Of a DNA stretch of 64,000 nucleotides, positions 1 through 9,696 are shown piece by piece. The stretch is taken from NCBI GenBank assembly GCA_001310455.1, contig BAXG01000008.1:88990-152989 (forward strand), in the 5' to 3' direction. The notes beneath the pieces are model-generated. The model had not been told where the DNA came from. It searched no databases and saw only the letters and a program-made list of their open reading frames with translations. The translations under genes and the position numbers were made by a program. This stretch comes from Photobacterium sp. JCM 19050 (GTDB taxonomy: Bacteria > Pseudomonadota > Gammaproteobacteria > Enterobacterales > Vibrionaceae). Numbering within the stretch: position 1 is the stretch's first letter; every line of letters begins with the position of its first letter.

Positions 1-2070
1 CCTTGGGTTTGATGAAGGCCTTGTTGGCCTTATCGCCCGCCGGCTGAGCTGGTGAATGTCGCCAACGCCAGTTTGCACGAGTCTTTTAAACACTTCCCTG
101 ATATTGGCGAGGATAATTTTTGTTCCTTTCTTGGTGCGCCGATTATTTACCGCAAGGAAATTCTCGGAGTGCTGGTTGTCCAGCAGCGTGTTGCCCGTCA
201 GTTTGATGAAGGGGAAGAGTCGTTTCTTGTCACCCTTGCAGCACAGCTTGCCATGGTACTGGCGCATGCCCGAGCGCAGGGGCTTTGGCCGGACAAACAG
301 GGGCAAAGCCTTCAACTTAAAGGGGCACCTGCATCACCGGGTATCGCCATTGCACGTGTATGGTGTGATAACTCCCAGCCAAAACTTGAGGATGTTGCGC
401 CTTCCAGTTGCCTGAATATTGCCAGCGAGCGGGACAGGCTGGAGGCGGCGATAGAAAAGGCCAGCGCTGAGTTTCGCCAGCTTCGTAAACGGTTTGACTC
501 GGATCTCCAGCAAGATACGCTGGCGATATTCGAACTGTTTTCACACCTTTTACATGATCCACTTCTTCGCAAAGAGCTTGATGCCAAGGTAGACAGCAGG
601 TCGACAGCTGAATGGGCTGTGCGGGATACTGTCGAAACTTTTGCCCGCCAGTTTGCCCGGATGGAAGATGATTACCTGAAAGAGCGGGCGTCAGATATCC
701 GTGAGTTGGGGCAGCGTCTGATCTATTTCCTGGATGAGAAGCACTACGACCAGCTCGATTTGAATGAGCCTGTTATCCTTGCGGCACGTGAAATTAATGC
801 AGCCATGCTGGCCTCCATTCCCCGGGACAAGCTGGCAGGCATTGTCGCTCAGGAAGGCGCCGTTAATTCTCATGCTGCTATTCTCGCCCGGGCTTTGGGC
901 ATTCCGTCGGTAATGGGGGTGGAATTTCGCCCCAATATGGTGATGGGACAACAGGCTGTGCTTGATGCATACAGCGGCCAGTTGTTGATAAAACCCAATG
1001 CCCATGTGGTAGCCGAATACGAGGAATTGCAGCGCGAAGAAGATACACTGACCTCCCAGGTGGAAAAGACCCTGGCAGGGAAAACCCGTACCTCTGACGG
1101 TACTGCCATTGAAGTACATCTCAACGCCGGACTGAGCGCTGACAGCAGCATTGCCATTAACGATGGTGTTGACGGCGTAGGCCTTTACCGCACGGAAGTG
1201 CCGTTTCTTTTACAGCGCAGTTTTCCGTCTGAAGATGAACAGACTCACCATTACCGCAGCATCCTGGAAACGTACCAAGGCAAACCGGTGGTAATGCGGA
1301 CATTGGATATCGGTGGTGATAAACCCCTGCCTTACCTTGCGATTGAAGAGGACAATCCGTTTCTTGGATGGCGGGGTATCCGGTTCACGTTGGATCACCC
1401 TGAGATTTTTCTTATTCAAATCCGGGCGATGCTTCGAGCCAGTGTTGGGCTCGATAACCTCGATATTTTGTTGCCGATGATCTCCGGTATCGGGGAGCTG
1501 CGAGAAGCCCGGGCGCTGATTGACCGGGCGTTTGATGAGGTCTCCGAGTTGGTTGAAGGGCAGGGCAAAACTCTTAAACGGCCGAGAATCGGTATCATGG
1601 TCGAAGTCCCTTCTATCGTTTATCAGCTTGACCGCGTTAAACCGCTGGCAGATTTCCTTTCTGTGGGCACCAATGACCTCACTCAGTATCTTTTGGCGGT
1701 GGATCGCAACAATGCCCGCGTCGCTGATGTGTATGATTCCTTTCATCCGGCTGTCTTATCCGCCCTTCAGACTGTTCAGCAAATGGCGTCAAGGCAGGGG
1801 ATGCCGGTCTGCGTGTGTGGTGAGTTAGCGGGAGATCCAATGGGCTCAGTGGTACTGACCGGGCTTGGATACCGTGCGCTGAGTATGAACACCCGCAGTG
1901 TTGCCAGAATTAAGTTTATCCTCAGGCACCTGAGCCTTGAGGATGTAAATGCAGTGGTTTCTGATATTATGCAATGCGACTCACCGGGAGACATTCGAGC
2001 CCTTCTGGTTTCTTTCTTCAACCGCCACACATTGTCAGGCTTTGTCCGGGCTGGTGCACGGACCGGATAA
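1..2070 (+). CDS. ptsP: PtsP, phosphoenolpyruvate-protein phosphotransferase of the nitrogen PTS (5' end outside window, one frameshift)
   Basis: Enzyme I(Ntr) takes phosphate from phosphoenolpyruvate onto a histidine and passes it to NPr in the nitrogen PTS, in the cytoplasm. The visible part holds the end of the N-terminal GAF domain (motif LGVLVVQQ), then the EI domains: the phosphohistidine motif GAVNSHAAILARALG, the PEP-binding TIM barrel (VGLYRTEVPFL, LDIGGDKPLPY) and the catalytic cysteine in CVCGELAGDP. The reading frame upstream of base 43 (encoding LGFDEGLVGLIARR) joins the main frame if one G is restored to the GG at 42-43, so the protein is interrupted only by a probable sequencing error. 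The gene order ptsP-lgt-thyA is conserved in enterics and vibrios. The true start lies left of the window. Confidence 0.93.
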
Positions 2071-2075
2071 TACAC

Positions 2076-2879
2076 ATGTCTGAAGCTGTAGTTTTTCTCT
2101 TTCTCCAGTGCCTTGTACTTGGGGGCATCGTCGGTGTGCTTGCCGGCCTGTTGGGTATTGGTGGTGGCCTTATTGTCGTTCCTGCATTACACCTGCTGCT
2201 GCCGGATGCCGGTATCGAGCCTCAACTGGTCATGCCTATGGCGCTTGCAACCTCCCTGGCAAGCATTGTGATGACCTCGGCTGCATCGGCACGGAACCAC
2301 TACAAAAGAGGAAATGTCAGTTTCAGCGTTGTCCGCTCCCTGGTGCCGGGGGTGTTGATTGGCGGACTGTGCGGCAGTGCCCTGGCTGATCTGCTGCCTA
2401 CAGCCTGGTTGCCGCGAATTTTCGGAGGAATCGTGTTGATACTGGCACTTCAGATGCTGGTATCATTGAGGGTTCAGCGCCAGCGCCCGTTACCGAGTGC
2501 AATCGGGCAAGCCGCGGCCGGAGGGTTTATTGGCATGATTGCCAGCCTGGCCGGAATTGGCGGTGGTGCGCTTACGGTTCCTTATTTGAGTTACCATGGC
2601 GTGCCCATGCGTCAGGCAATTGGCTGCTCATCGTTGTCAGGTGCGGTATTGTCAGTTTCTGCAATGACGGGCTTTATTATTCTGGGTCTTCACAGTGAAC
2701 AGGTGCTGCCTGCGTGGAGCTTTGGTTATGTTTACCTGCCGGCGCTGTTGGGAATTATCCTGACTTCTGTCATGGCGACGAAACTTGGCGTCCATTTGGC
2801 AATCAAACTCCCTACACACTGGGTAAAAAAGATATTTGCCCTGTTTTTAATGATCGTCAGCATCGAAATGCTGTTTTAA
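2076..2879 (+). CDS. TauE/SafE-family membrane transporter (putative sulfite/anion exporter)
   Basis: A 267-residue integral membrane protein. The sequence is an internal duplication: GLLGIGGGLIVVP near residue 25 and ASLAGIGGGALTVP near residue 160 are the paired glycine-rich motifs of the TauE/SafE (DUF81) family, each followed by hydrophobic segments, eight or so in total. Family members export sulfite, sulfoacetate or other small anions; the substrate here cannot be told. The start is taken at ATG 2076, six bases after the ptsP stop, rather than at an upstream in-frame codon inside ptsP. The lgt start lies 15 bp downstream, so ptsP, this gene and lgt look co-transcribed. No frameshift was seen. 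Confidence 0.85.
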   Translation: MSEAVVFLFLQCLVLGGIVGVLAGLLGIGGGLIVVPALHLLLPDAGIEPQLVMPMALATSLASIVMTSAASARNHYKRGNVSFSVVRSLVPGVLIGGLCGSALADLLPTAWLPRIFGGIVLILALQMLVSLRVQRQRPLPSAIGQAAAGGFIGMIASLAGIGGGALTVPYLSYHGVPMRQAIGCSSLSGAVLSVSAMTGFIILGLHSEQVLPAWSFGYVYLPALLGIILTSVMATKLGVHLAIKLPTHWVKKIFALFLMIVSIEMLF

Positions 2880-2894
2880 ACGAGGTTTGGATCC

Positions 2895-3697
2895 ATGACA
2901 GAAGGATTTCTGACATTTCCACAAATTAATCCTATTCTGGTACAGATTGGGCCTTTGGCTGTGCGTTGGTATGGCCTGATGTATCTGGTCGGTTTCCTTT
3001 TTGCCATGTGGCTGGCTAACCGGCGGGCAGAAAAGCAGGCAGTGGCTGGACCAAAGATGAAGTGGGTGATCTCCTGTTTGCCGGCTTTATGGGTGTGGTT
3101 CTGGGCGGCCGCATTGGCTATGTACTGTTTTATCAGTTCGATACTTTTATTCACGATCCGCTCTACCTCTTCAAAATCTGGACCGGGGGGATGTCATTCC
3201 ACGGCGGTTTGCTGGGGGTGATTACGGCGATGTTCTGGTTTGCACGTAAAACAAACCGGACATTCTTCACTGTTTCTGACTTTATTGCACCTTTGGTGCC
3301 ATTTGGCCTCGGTGCCGGGCGTCTGGGTAACTTCATCAACGGCGAGCTGTGGGGCCGGGTAACAGACGTGCCGTGGGCGATGATTTTCCCATCTGGTGGC
3401 CCTTACCCTCGCCACCCATCACAGCTTTACGAATTTATTCTTGAAGGCGTTGTCCTGTTCCTGATTCTGAACTGGTTTATCAAAAAGCCGCGCCCAGCGG
3501 GTGCTGTCTCCGGTTTATTCCTGCTGGGATACGGTACCTTCCGTTTCCTGGTGGAATTTGTGCGTCAACCTGACGCCCAGCTTGGCCTGTTCGAAAACTG
3601 GATCAGTATGGGACAAATCCTGTCGACGCCAATGATTGTAATTGGCCTTGGCATGATGGTGTGGGCGTATCGCCAGCCGCAGAAGGTACAGAACTGA
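2895..3697 (+). CDS. lgt: Lgt, prolipoprotein diacylglyceryl transferase (one frameshift)
   Basis: Lgt transfers diacylglycerol from phosphatidylglycerol to the lipobox cysteine of prolipoproteins in the inner membrane, the first step of lipoprotein maturation. Family signatures are present: [18 protein letters not shown] near the N-terminus, HGGLLGV with the catalytic-region histidine, and [17 protein letters not shown], the Lgt signature around an essential arginine. The last part, GQILSTPMI, is also typical. The frame breaks at the AAA at 3053-3055; restoring one A gives [15 protein letters not shown] and a 267-residue protein of normal length. Lgt is essential in most Gram-negative bacteria, so a real mutation is unlikely. 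Start ATG 2895 has GAGG about 9 bases upstream. lspA, which acts after Lgt, is at 15.2 kb. Confidence 0.93.
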
Positions 3698-3730
3698 CGG
3701 CTTCGGTCTCTTCTAAGATTTATGTTAAAG

Positions 3731-3754
3731 TGCGCCTTATTTGGCGCATTTTTT
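3731..3754 (+). terminator. Intrinsic terminator between lgt and thyA
   Basis: TGCGCC and GGCGCA pair around a six-base loop and are followed by six T residues. It lies 33 bp after the lgt stop and just ahead of the thyA start, so it should separate, or attenuate readthrough between, the two genes. Confidence 0.75.
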
Positions 3755-3772
3755 ATAGATGGAATTCGTGAG

Positions 3773-4612
3773 ATGAAACAATACCTGGACTTGATGCAGG
3801 ATATCGTCGAAAACGGCAGTGACCGTGGCGACCGTACCGGTGTGGGCACCCGTTCTGTATTTGGCCGTCAGATGCGGTTTGACCTCAGTGAAGGCTTCCC
3901 CCTGTTGACCACTAAGAAACTCTACACCCGTGCAATCATCCACGAGTTGCTGTGGTTTTTAAATGGCGACACCAATATCAAGTATCTGCAGGATAACCGT
4001 GTTTCTATTTGGGATGAGTGGGCGACAGAAAGTGGTGATCTTGGCCCGGTGTATGGTGCGCAATGGCGTTCCTGGGCATGCCCGGATGGTTCTACAGTGG
4101 ACCAGATCAGCCAGTTGATTGAACAAATCAAAACCAAACCAAATTCCCGCCGCCATATTATTACAGCCTGGAACCCGGCTGACTTGCCGGATGAGAGCAT
4201 TTCCCCACAGGCCAACGTGGAAGAGGGCCGGATGGCTCTGGCGCCTTGCCATTGTCTGTTCCAGTTCTATGTTGCTGATGGTAAGTTGTCCTGCCAGTTG
4301 TACCAGCGCAGCGCCGATTACTTCCTGGGCGTGCCGTTTAACATCGCAAGCTACGCGCTGTTTACCCATATGATCGCCCAGCAGTGCGGTTTGGACGTCG
4401 GTGATTTCGTCCATACCTTTGGTGACGTTCACCTTTACCACAACCACCTGACAGATGACATCGTATTTGAGCAACTGAAGCGTGAGCCTCGTGAATTGCC
4501 AAAACTGGTCATCAAGCGTAAGCCGGACTCAATCTTTGATTACAAACTCGAAGACTTCGAGATTGCAGGTTACGACCCGGCAGAAACCATCAAAGCGCCG
4601 ATCGCAATCTAA
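3773..4612 (+). CDS. thyA: ThyA, thymidylate synthase
   Basis: ThyA methylates dUMP to dTMP using methylene-tetrahydrofolate, in the cytoplasm. The sequence shows the start motif [15 protein letters not shown], the arginine loop DRTGVGTRS, the catalytic cysteine in [11 protein letters not shown], and the dUMP-binding [18 protein letters not shown]. The C-terminus ends in APIAI, as is typical (AVPVAI-like). An in-frame ATG exists at 3722, but it lies in front of the terminator hairpin, so ATG 3773 is chosen; this gives 279 residues, close to the vibrio length. No frameshift. It lies directly downstream of lgt, the order seen in enterics. Confidence 0.96.
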   Translation: MKQYLDLMQDIVENGSDRGDRTGVGTRSVFGRQMRFDLSEGFPLLTTKKLYTRAIIHELLWFLNGDTNIKYLQDNRVSIWDEWATESGDLGPVYGAQWRSWACPDGSTVDQISQLIEQIKTKPNSRRHIITAWNPADLPDESISPQANVEEGRMALAPCHCLFQFYVADGKLSCQLYQRSADYFLGVPFNIASYALFTHMIAQQCGLDVGDFVHTFGDVHLYHNHLTDDIVFEQLKREPRELPKLVIKRKPDSIFDYKLEDFEIAGYDPAETIKAPIAI

Positions 4613-4640
4613 GCGTTATTGTCTCGCCTGTTTGGATGAC

Positions 4641-4670
4641 ATAAGCCGGGGTTCACCCCGGCTTATTTGT
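4641..4670. terminator. Bidirectional terminator between thyA and nptA
   Basis: ATAAGCCGGGG and CCCCGGCTTAT form an 11-bp stem with a four-base loop, followed by TTTGT. It sits between two convergent genes and can serve both. Confidence 0.8.
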
Positions 4671-4759
4671 ATCAGATGGTTACCTGTTTTTTGTCTGTTC
4701 AGGTTGCTGGATCAAAACGCCCGCATGTTGCGGGCGCTCTGTTGACAGTTTGGTTGGCT

Positions 4760-5906
4760 TTACTGGGTAATCAGCAGGACTACAGTCGGCATGATGATAA
4801 ATACCAGACCCAGGTAGCAACCACAGCCAGCTTGGATTTTGCTGCCGCATTACCCAACATTTCTGCACACTTCAAAGGCAGTTCACGCATGAACGGAATA
4901 CCAAAGATAAGCAGGGTAGCCAAAATGTTGAAGGTCAGGTGTACCAGTGCAATCTGCAGCGCGAACACTGCGTTTGAGCCAGTCACTGCGGTGGCAGCCA
5001 GCAGTGCAGTGATACAGGTACCGATGTTTGCACCCAGTGTGAACGGGTAAACGTCGCGTACTTTCAGCACGTTGGTGCCAACCAGTGGAACCATCAGGCT
5101 AGTGGTCGTTGAAGAAGACTGAACCAGGATAGTAACCAGTGTGCCAGACATAATGCCGTGGATTGGGCCGCGGCCAATCGCCTTGTGCAGCATTTCCTTC
5201 GCACGTCCTACCATCAGAGCGCGCATCAGCGATCCCATCAGCGTGATAGAGAGGAAGATAAGGCCGATACCCAGAACAATCAGTGCAGCGCCGCCCCAGT
5301 TGCCAGGCAGGACTGACAATACGTCTTTGGTGCCGCTAACAACCGGCTTTGTCAGTGGACCCATGAAGTCCAGACCTTTCATGCTCAGGCTGCCGTCAAA
5401 CATCAGAGGGGCAACCAGCCATGCAGAGATCTTGTCCAACAGGCCAAACATCATTTCCAGTGGCAGGAAGATAGCCACTGCAATGAGGTTAAAGAAATCG
5501 TGTACGGTTGCACAGGTGAACGCGCGGCGGAATTCATCCTTGCAGCGTGCATGGCCCATGCTGACCAGTGTATTGGTTACAGTTGTACCAATGTTGGCAC
5601 CCATCACCATTGGAATAGCGGTTTCTACAGGAAGTCCGCCGGCTACCAGACCTACAATAATAGAGGTAACGGTACTTGAAGACTGGATCAGTGCAGTGGC
5701 AACGATACCAATCATCAGACCAGCAACGGATGAGACGCGAATGCAAACAGTTCTTTCGCTTGCTCACCAACAGCCCATTTGAAGCCGCTGCCTACCATAG
5801 ATACTGCAACCAGCAGAAGGTAAAGCATTGCAACAAGGCCTGCCCAACGAACCCAGTTGTTAGAGATAGAAACTGGGGCAGTAGCCGTTGAAGTTTGGGT
5901 AGTCAT
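4760..5906 (-). CDS. nptA: NptA, Na+/phosphate cotransporter (two frameshifts)
   Basis: A Na+-dependent phosphate symporter of the NptA/PNaS (SLC34-like) family in the inner membrane. The hallmark duplicated motifs are visible: ALIQSSSTVTSIIVG in the first half and ILVQSSSTTTSLMVP in the second, each followed by a GANIGT motif. The frame breaks twice. Restoring one base at 5725-5726 (AA to AAA on the + strand) joins the N-terminal segment, and one at 4813-4814 (GG to GGG) gives the C-terminus LGLVFIIMPTVVLLITQ ending at 4760. The repaired protein is 382 residues, the length I recall for Vibrio NptA. Convergent with thyA, divergent from nhaA. Confidence 0.9.
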
Positions 5907-6307
5907 GAATTTGCTCCGTGACAGAAATATGTCGGTTTTGTGTCAACGAGGCGAATGTTAGGAAGCTAATATTTCAGAAATATGACACACAGTGTCACAG
6001 AAGAAATAATTGCTTAAGTGACTATTAAATAGTCGATTCAGATCGAATATTGGTTACGTAGTAGTCTATATATTGGTATTGAGCCTAAAAGTATCTACGA
6101 GGTTGCATATAGGGTTGTTCGGATGAATCTGGTTTCTTATTGGTAGATTTTTTGCCTGTGATAATGCAATTCGCAACGCAAAAAATCACTGTGAAAGAAC
6201 TCTGGTTTCGGAAATTCCGAATTAAATGGTCAGCACAACCGATTTTTATATTGGTAATTTCGCTGGCTACACTTAATGAAGGATATTTTTGAAGGAGTTT
6301 CCTTTTT
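5907..6307. promoter_or_regulatory. Intergenic region between divergent nptA and nhaA
   Basis: About 400 AT-rich bases that must hold the promoters of nptA (leftward) and nhaA (rightward). The clearest element is a perfect dyad, TGACAC-ACA-GTGTCA, at 5983-5997, about 80 bp upstream of the nptA start. The nhaA ribosome binding site GAAGGAG is at about 6291-6297. No convincing sigma70 promoter pair was picked out by eye, and no ORF is supported. Confidence 0.5.
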
Positions 6308-7503
6308 ATGACTGATGCAATTCGCCAGTTTCTGAAGCTGGAATCTGCTGGCGGTATCGTTCTTATTATCGCGGCAGCGCTGGCAATGCTGATTGCTAAC
6401 TCGCCGCTACAGGGCGTGTATGAGTCGACACTCCACACATATGTGCTCGGACTGTCAGTAGCACATTGGATCAATGACGGCCTGATGGTCATCTTCTTTC
6501 TGGTTATCGGCCTTGAAGTAAAGCGCGAGTTGATTGAAGGTGCGCTCAACACCAAGGAAAAAGCGATTTTCCCAGCTGTCGCGGCACTGGGTGGCATGAT
6601 TGTCCCTGCGCTGGTTTACCTGTTTTTCAATTTTTCTGACGATGTTGCCAGAGTGGGATGGGCGATTCCGGCAGCTACCGATATTGCCTTTGCACTGGGT
6701 GTAATGGCGCTGTTGGGTAACCGGGTTCCTGTTGCGCTCAAGGTTTTCCTCCTTGCACTGGCGATCATTGATGACCTGGGTGTTATCGTCATCATTGCAC
6801 TGTTTTACAGCAGCGACCTTTCGGTCACGGCGCTCACCATTGCCTTTGCAGCGACAGCGCTTCTTTTCTTCATGAACAGTCGGAATGTCACCAACCTGAA
6901 TTGGTATTTGCTGGTGGGCATTGTTCTCTGGGTGTCGGTGCTGAAATCAGGCGTTCACGCAACGTTGGCTGGTGTGGTGCTTGGCTTTGCGATTCCCCTT
7001 CGCGGTACTGATGGAAAAACCGGTAAGTCTCCGCTTAAAAAGCTGGAGCACATGCTGCACCCCTATGTTGCGTTCCTGATTTTGCCGATATTTGCGTTTG
7101 CCAATGCCGGTATTTCACTGGAAGGTGTCTCCCTTTCAAACCTGACTGATACCTTGCCGCTGGGTATAGCGCTGGGACTGTTAATCGGTAAACCGATTGG
7201 TGTGTTCTTCTTTAGTTGGCTGTCAGTGAAGATGGGGATTGCCACGCTGCCGGACGGGATTACCAAGCGCCATATTTTCTCAGTATCCCTGCTGTGTGGT
7301 ATCGGCTTTACTATGTCGATATTCATTTCATCTCTGGCCTTTGTTGGCTGAGTGAAGAATTCATGACGTACTCCCGCTTGGGAATCCTGATTGGTTCAAC
7401 ACTCTCTGCTGTCATCGGATACATCGTACTGAATATGTCGCTACCAAGGACTGCTGCTGAAGGAGAAGACGATGATAAAAAGCTCAATAACATTAGTTAC
7501 TAG
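6308..7503 (+). CDS. nhaA: NhaA, Na+/H+ antiporter (one frameshift near the C-terminus)
   Basis: NhaA exchanges cytoplasmic Na+ (or Li+) for external protons across the inner membrane and is central to salt and alkaline-pH tolerance. Motifs seen are [15 protein letters not shown], the paired transport aspartates in [31 protein letters not shown], and the conserved lysine region LLIGKPIGV. The frame stops early at SLAFVG; restoring one G at 7343 gives SLAFGWLSEEF and continues to the usual last helix [15 protein letters not shown], ending at 7503 with 398 residues. The downstream small gene starts inside this restored end. NhaR, the activator of nhaA in E. coli, is encoded 300 bp further on. 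Confidence 0.93.
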
Positions 7504-7738
7504 CGGGCTGCTTTTCTCTGCTGTGGCGTTTGCAGCAGAGACAGATTACAGCGTTTGTCTGGAAGGGAAAGAATCTGCGGTTTGCGAGGCTTATATTGCA
7601 GGGTTGAAACAAAGCAACCCTGCCCCGACAGAGCTCGAAAATGACGCGAAGCAAAACAGTTTTCTGTCACGGGCTTTGGAGCAAAGAGCCGGGGAGAGAT
7701 ACCGCAAGCCGGTTAAACTGGCAAACGTGACACCCTGA
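7472..7738 (+). CDS. Small secreted protein between nhaA and nhaR, unknown function
   Basis: An 88-residue protein with a clear N-terminal signal peptide (MIKSS, hydrophobic core, cleavage likely after AFAA), leaving about 68 polar residues with two cysteines (SVCLEG, AVCEAY) that could form a disulfide in the periplasm. I do not recognise a family. A strong ribosome binding site, AAGGAG, lies 7 bases before ATG 7472. The start overlaps the restored 3' end of nhaA by 32 bases, which suggests translational coupling and a role linked to Na+/H+ homeostasis, but that is inference from position only. Confidence 0.7.
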   Translation: MIKSSITLVTSGLLFSAVAFAAETDYSVCLEGKESAVCEAYIAGLKQSNPAPTELENDAKQNSFLSRALEQRAGERYRKPVKLANVTP

Positions 7739-7766
7739 TTTCTTCTGAAAATCCTTAACTTGCAGG

Positions 7767-7806
7767 CACCGGATCCGCAGCGTATTCTGCGATCCGGTGT
7801 TTTTAT
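7767..7806 (+). terminator. Intrinsic terminator after the nhaA operon
   Basis: CACCGGATCCGCAG pairs with CTGCGATCCGGTG (one bulged base), followed by a run of five T residues. It lies between the small secreted gene and nhaR, whose ATG follows 11 bases later, so nhaR transcription must either read through it or start inside this short region. Confidence 0.7.
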
Positions 7807-7817
7807 TTGGACTGGGC

Positions 7818-8702
7818 ATGTCACATCTCAACTATAACCACCTCTATTATTTCTGGATGGTGTGCAAAAAAGGCTCTGTCAGTAAGGCTGCAGAAGCCCT
7901 GTTTCTGACGCCACAGACGGTAACTGGCCAGATTCGTGCGTTGGAAGAGCGCCTGAACGGCCGTTTGACCCGTAGATCCGGCCGAAATGTAGAACCGACC
8001 GACCTGGGGCAGATGGTGTTTAAATACGCCGACAGGATGTTTGGTCTCAGCTATGAGATGCTCGACATTGTTAATTACAGCAGCCGTGAAAACATTCTGT
8101 TCGATGTTGGCGTCGCAGATGCCCTTTCAAAACGGCTGGTGTGCAAACTCCTTGGGGCTGTTCTCCCGGAAGACAACACCATTCATCTTCGCTGTTTTGA
8201 ATCTACCCACGAAATGCTGCTTGAACAGCTCTCCCAGCACAAGCTGGACATGATTCTGTCCGATTGCCCTGTCGATAGTGCTCAAAGCCCGGGGCTGTAC
8301 AGCGTGCGGCTGGGAGAATGTGCGATGAGCTTTTTTGGCTCCGTCGATCTCAAGCAAACGGACTTTCCTGAAGCACTGGAAGAGCAAAAGGTACTTATTC
8401 CCGGAAGTCGGACGGCAATGGGAAGGAAACTGCTCCAGTGGTTTGATCAACGGGGTATCACGCCAAATATTCTCGGAGAGTTCGATGATGCTGCTTTGAT
8501 GAAGGCGTTTGGTTCTTATTTAAATGCCGTGTTTGTCGCGCCGCACTTCTATGCAGAGGAAGTTGCGGGAACTCAGGTCAGAGAGCTTTTAAAAATCAAA
8601 GAGCTGAAAGAAGAGTATTACGTTATTTTCGCTGAGCGAATGATTCAACACCCGGCGGTCAAACGTATTTGTGAAGCCGACTTTTCCCACCTTTTTAAAT
8701 AG
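7818..8702 (+). CDS. nhaR: NhaR, LysR-family activator of nhaA
   Basis: A cytoplasmic DNA-binding transcription factor of the LysR family. The N-terminal winged helix-turn-helix (about residues 5-65) contains [37 protein letters not shown], very close to enterobacterial NhaR; the remainder is the effector-binding domain. In E. coli NhaR senses Na+ and activates nhaA. Length 294 residues, normal for NhaR. ATG 7818 gives [13 protein letters not shown], matching the family start. Its position directly after nhaA and the small gene supports the assignment. Confidence 0.92.
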   Translation: MSHLNYNHLYYFWMVCKKGSVSKAAEALFLTPQTVTGQIRALEERLNGRLTRRSGRNVEPTDLGQMVFKYADRMFGLSYEMLDIVNYSSRENILFDVGVADALSKRLVCKLLGAVLPEDNTIHLRCFESTHEMLLEQLSQHKLDMILSDCPVDSAQSPGLYSVRLGECAMSFFGSVDLKQTDFPEALEEQKVLIPGSRTAMGRKLLQWFDQRGITPNILGEFDDAALMKAFGSYLNAVFVAPHFYAEEVAGTQVRELLKIKELKEEYYVIFAERMIQHPAVKRICEADFSHLFK

Positions 8703-8868
8703 CTCTTAGTTCACAAAGACTTATGAGGTGTGAAGGGTGTCAGAATCGAGACAGGAGCTGCATGTGTAGCCTATTGTTAAAATTGTAAATATGTATAACA
8801 ATAGACCGCGTGAATAAAAAAAATATGATTTTGCTGTTGTCTATTTAACGTTGTTTCCGGTGAAGACT

Positions 8869-9162
8869 ATGGATCAAGAACTGATGGAGCAAAATGCTCC
8901 TCAAGCAGTGACACTGCTTAAAGCGATGGCTAATGAAAGACGTTTGTTTATATTGTGCTATTTGCTAGAAGGGGAGTTGTCTGTGGGGGTAATGAGTGAA
9001 AAAGTCGGGTTAAGTCAATCCGCTTTATCACAGCACCTGGCATGGCTAAGACGAGACGGTCTGGTTAAAACGCGAAAAGAAGCACAAACTGTCTACTACT
9101 CACTGAAAAGTGACGAAGCGCGAAAAATCATGGAAACGCTTCACAGTTTATATTGCGCATGA
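8869..9162 (+). CDS. hlyU: HlyU, ArsR/SmtB-family transcriptional regulator
   Basis: A 97-residue winged-helix regulator of the ArsR/SmtB family. The recognition region VGLSQSALSQHLAWLRRDGLVKTRKEAQTVYYSL is almost the same as Vibrio HlyU, which relieves H-NS silencing of haemolysin and RTX toxin genes. Two cysteines (FILCYLL and the terminal LYCA) match the redox-sensitive pair described for HlyU; there is no ArsR-type metal-binding CXC motif. ATG 8869 is preferred to the upstream TTG 8851. As I recall, hlyU lies between nhaR and rpsT in V. cholerae too, so this is the ancestral location and not evidence of an adjacent toxin gene. Confidence 0.88.
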   Translation: MDQELMEQNAPQAVTLLKAMANERRLFILCYLLEGELSVGVMSEKVGLSQSALSQHLAWLRRDGLVKTRKEAQTVYYSLKSDEARKIMETLHSLYCA

Positions 9163-9177
9163 AGCAATTATAGATAT

Positions 9178-9206
9178 AAAAAAACCGGCAAATTGCCGGT
9201 TTTTTC
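9178..9206. terminator. Bidirectional terminator between hlyU and rpsT
   Basis: An A-rich run, the inverted repeat CCGGCA-AAT-TGCCGG and a T6 run. It lies between convergent genes and would work on both strands. Confidence 0.85.
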
Positions 9207-9224
9207 AGCTTCAATCGCTGCAAA

Positions 9225-9485
9225 TTACATTGCTTTGATTTGAGCAGCCAGGCTAGCCTTGTGGCGAGCGGCTTTGTTCTTGTGGATCAGGCCTTTAGTA
9301 GCCTGGCGATCCAGGATAGGCTGCATGTCAGCGAATGCTTTCTGCGCAGCTTCTTTATCGCCAGCAGAGATAGCAGCGATGGTTTTCTTGATGTAAGTGC
9401 GCATCATTGAGCGGCGGCTAGCGTTGTGCTGGCGGCGCTTTTCAGATTGGATGGCGCGCTTCTTAGCAGATTTGATATTTGCCAA
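9225..9485 (-). CDS. rpsT: Ribosomal protein bS20 (UUG start)
   Basis: Small-subunit ribosomal protein S20, a helical protein binding 16S rRNA. The 86-residue product has the S20 signatures [20 protein letters not shown] and [14 protein letters not shown]. The frame extends a few codons upstream, but the family N-terminus is M-A-N-I-K, so the start is the TTG at 9483-9485. E. coli rpsT also uses UUG, and the weak codon is part of S20 autoregulation there; the same control is likely here. Transcribed away from murJ, as in vibrios. Confidence 0.95.
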   Translation of the reverse strand: MANIKSAKKRAIQSEKRRQHNASRRSMMRTYIKKTIAAISAGDKEAAQKAFADMQPILDRQATKGLIHKNKAARHKASLAAQIKAM

Positions 9486-9696
9486 GGGTCTAACTCCCAA
9501 ATCTTCGTATCGGTGACAATTTAAGGCCGAGGACTATGCCTCTTTTCACCCGCATTGTCAATTCATTTGTGCAAATATCAGCCGCACAGGCAATAGCCTT
9601 GGCAGCGACTGAATATCACGGATAATATGGCAGCGAATTCTACCAGTATTTGTGCCGGGAGGTAACCCTTTTCTGGCCGTAACAATGAGGTTTTCT

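Noticed and set aside
1974..2075. Longer start for the TauE-type transporter inside ptsP
   Set aside because: The added residues overlap the ptsP coding end and are not membrane-like; ATG 2076 fits the family start.
5929..5946. Pho-box-like repeat TGTCG-N6-TGTCA before nptA
   Set aside because: It lies only about 22 bases from the start codon and in the opposite orientation to nptA, and the spacer and flanks fit the PhoB consensus poorly.
8851..9162. HlyU as a sign of a neighbouring toxin island or of the adhesin regulator
   Set aside because: hlyU is in its usual vibrio location next to nhaR and rpsT; no toxin gene is nearby, and the adhesin operon is 50 kb away.
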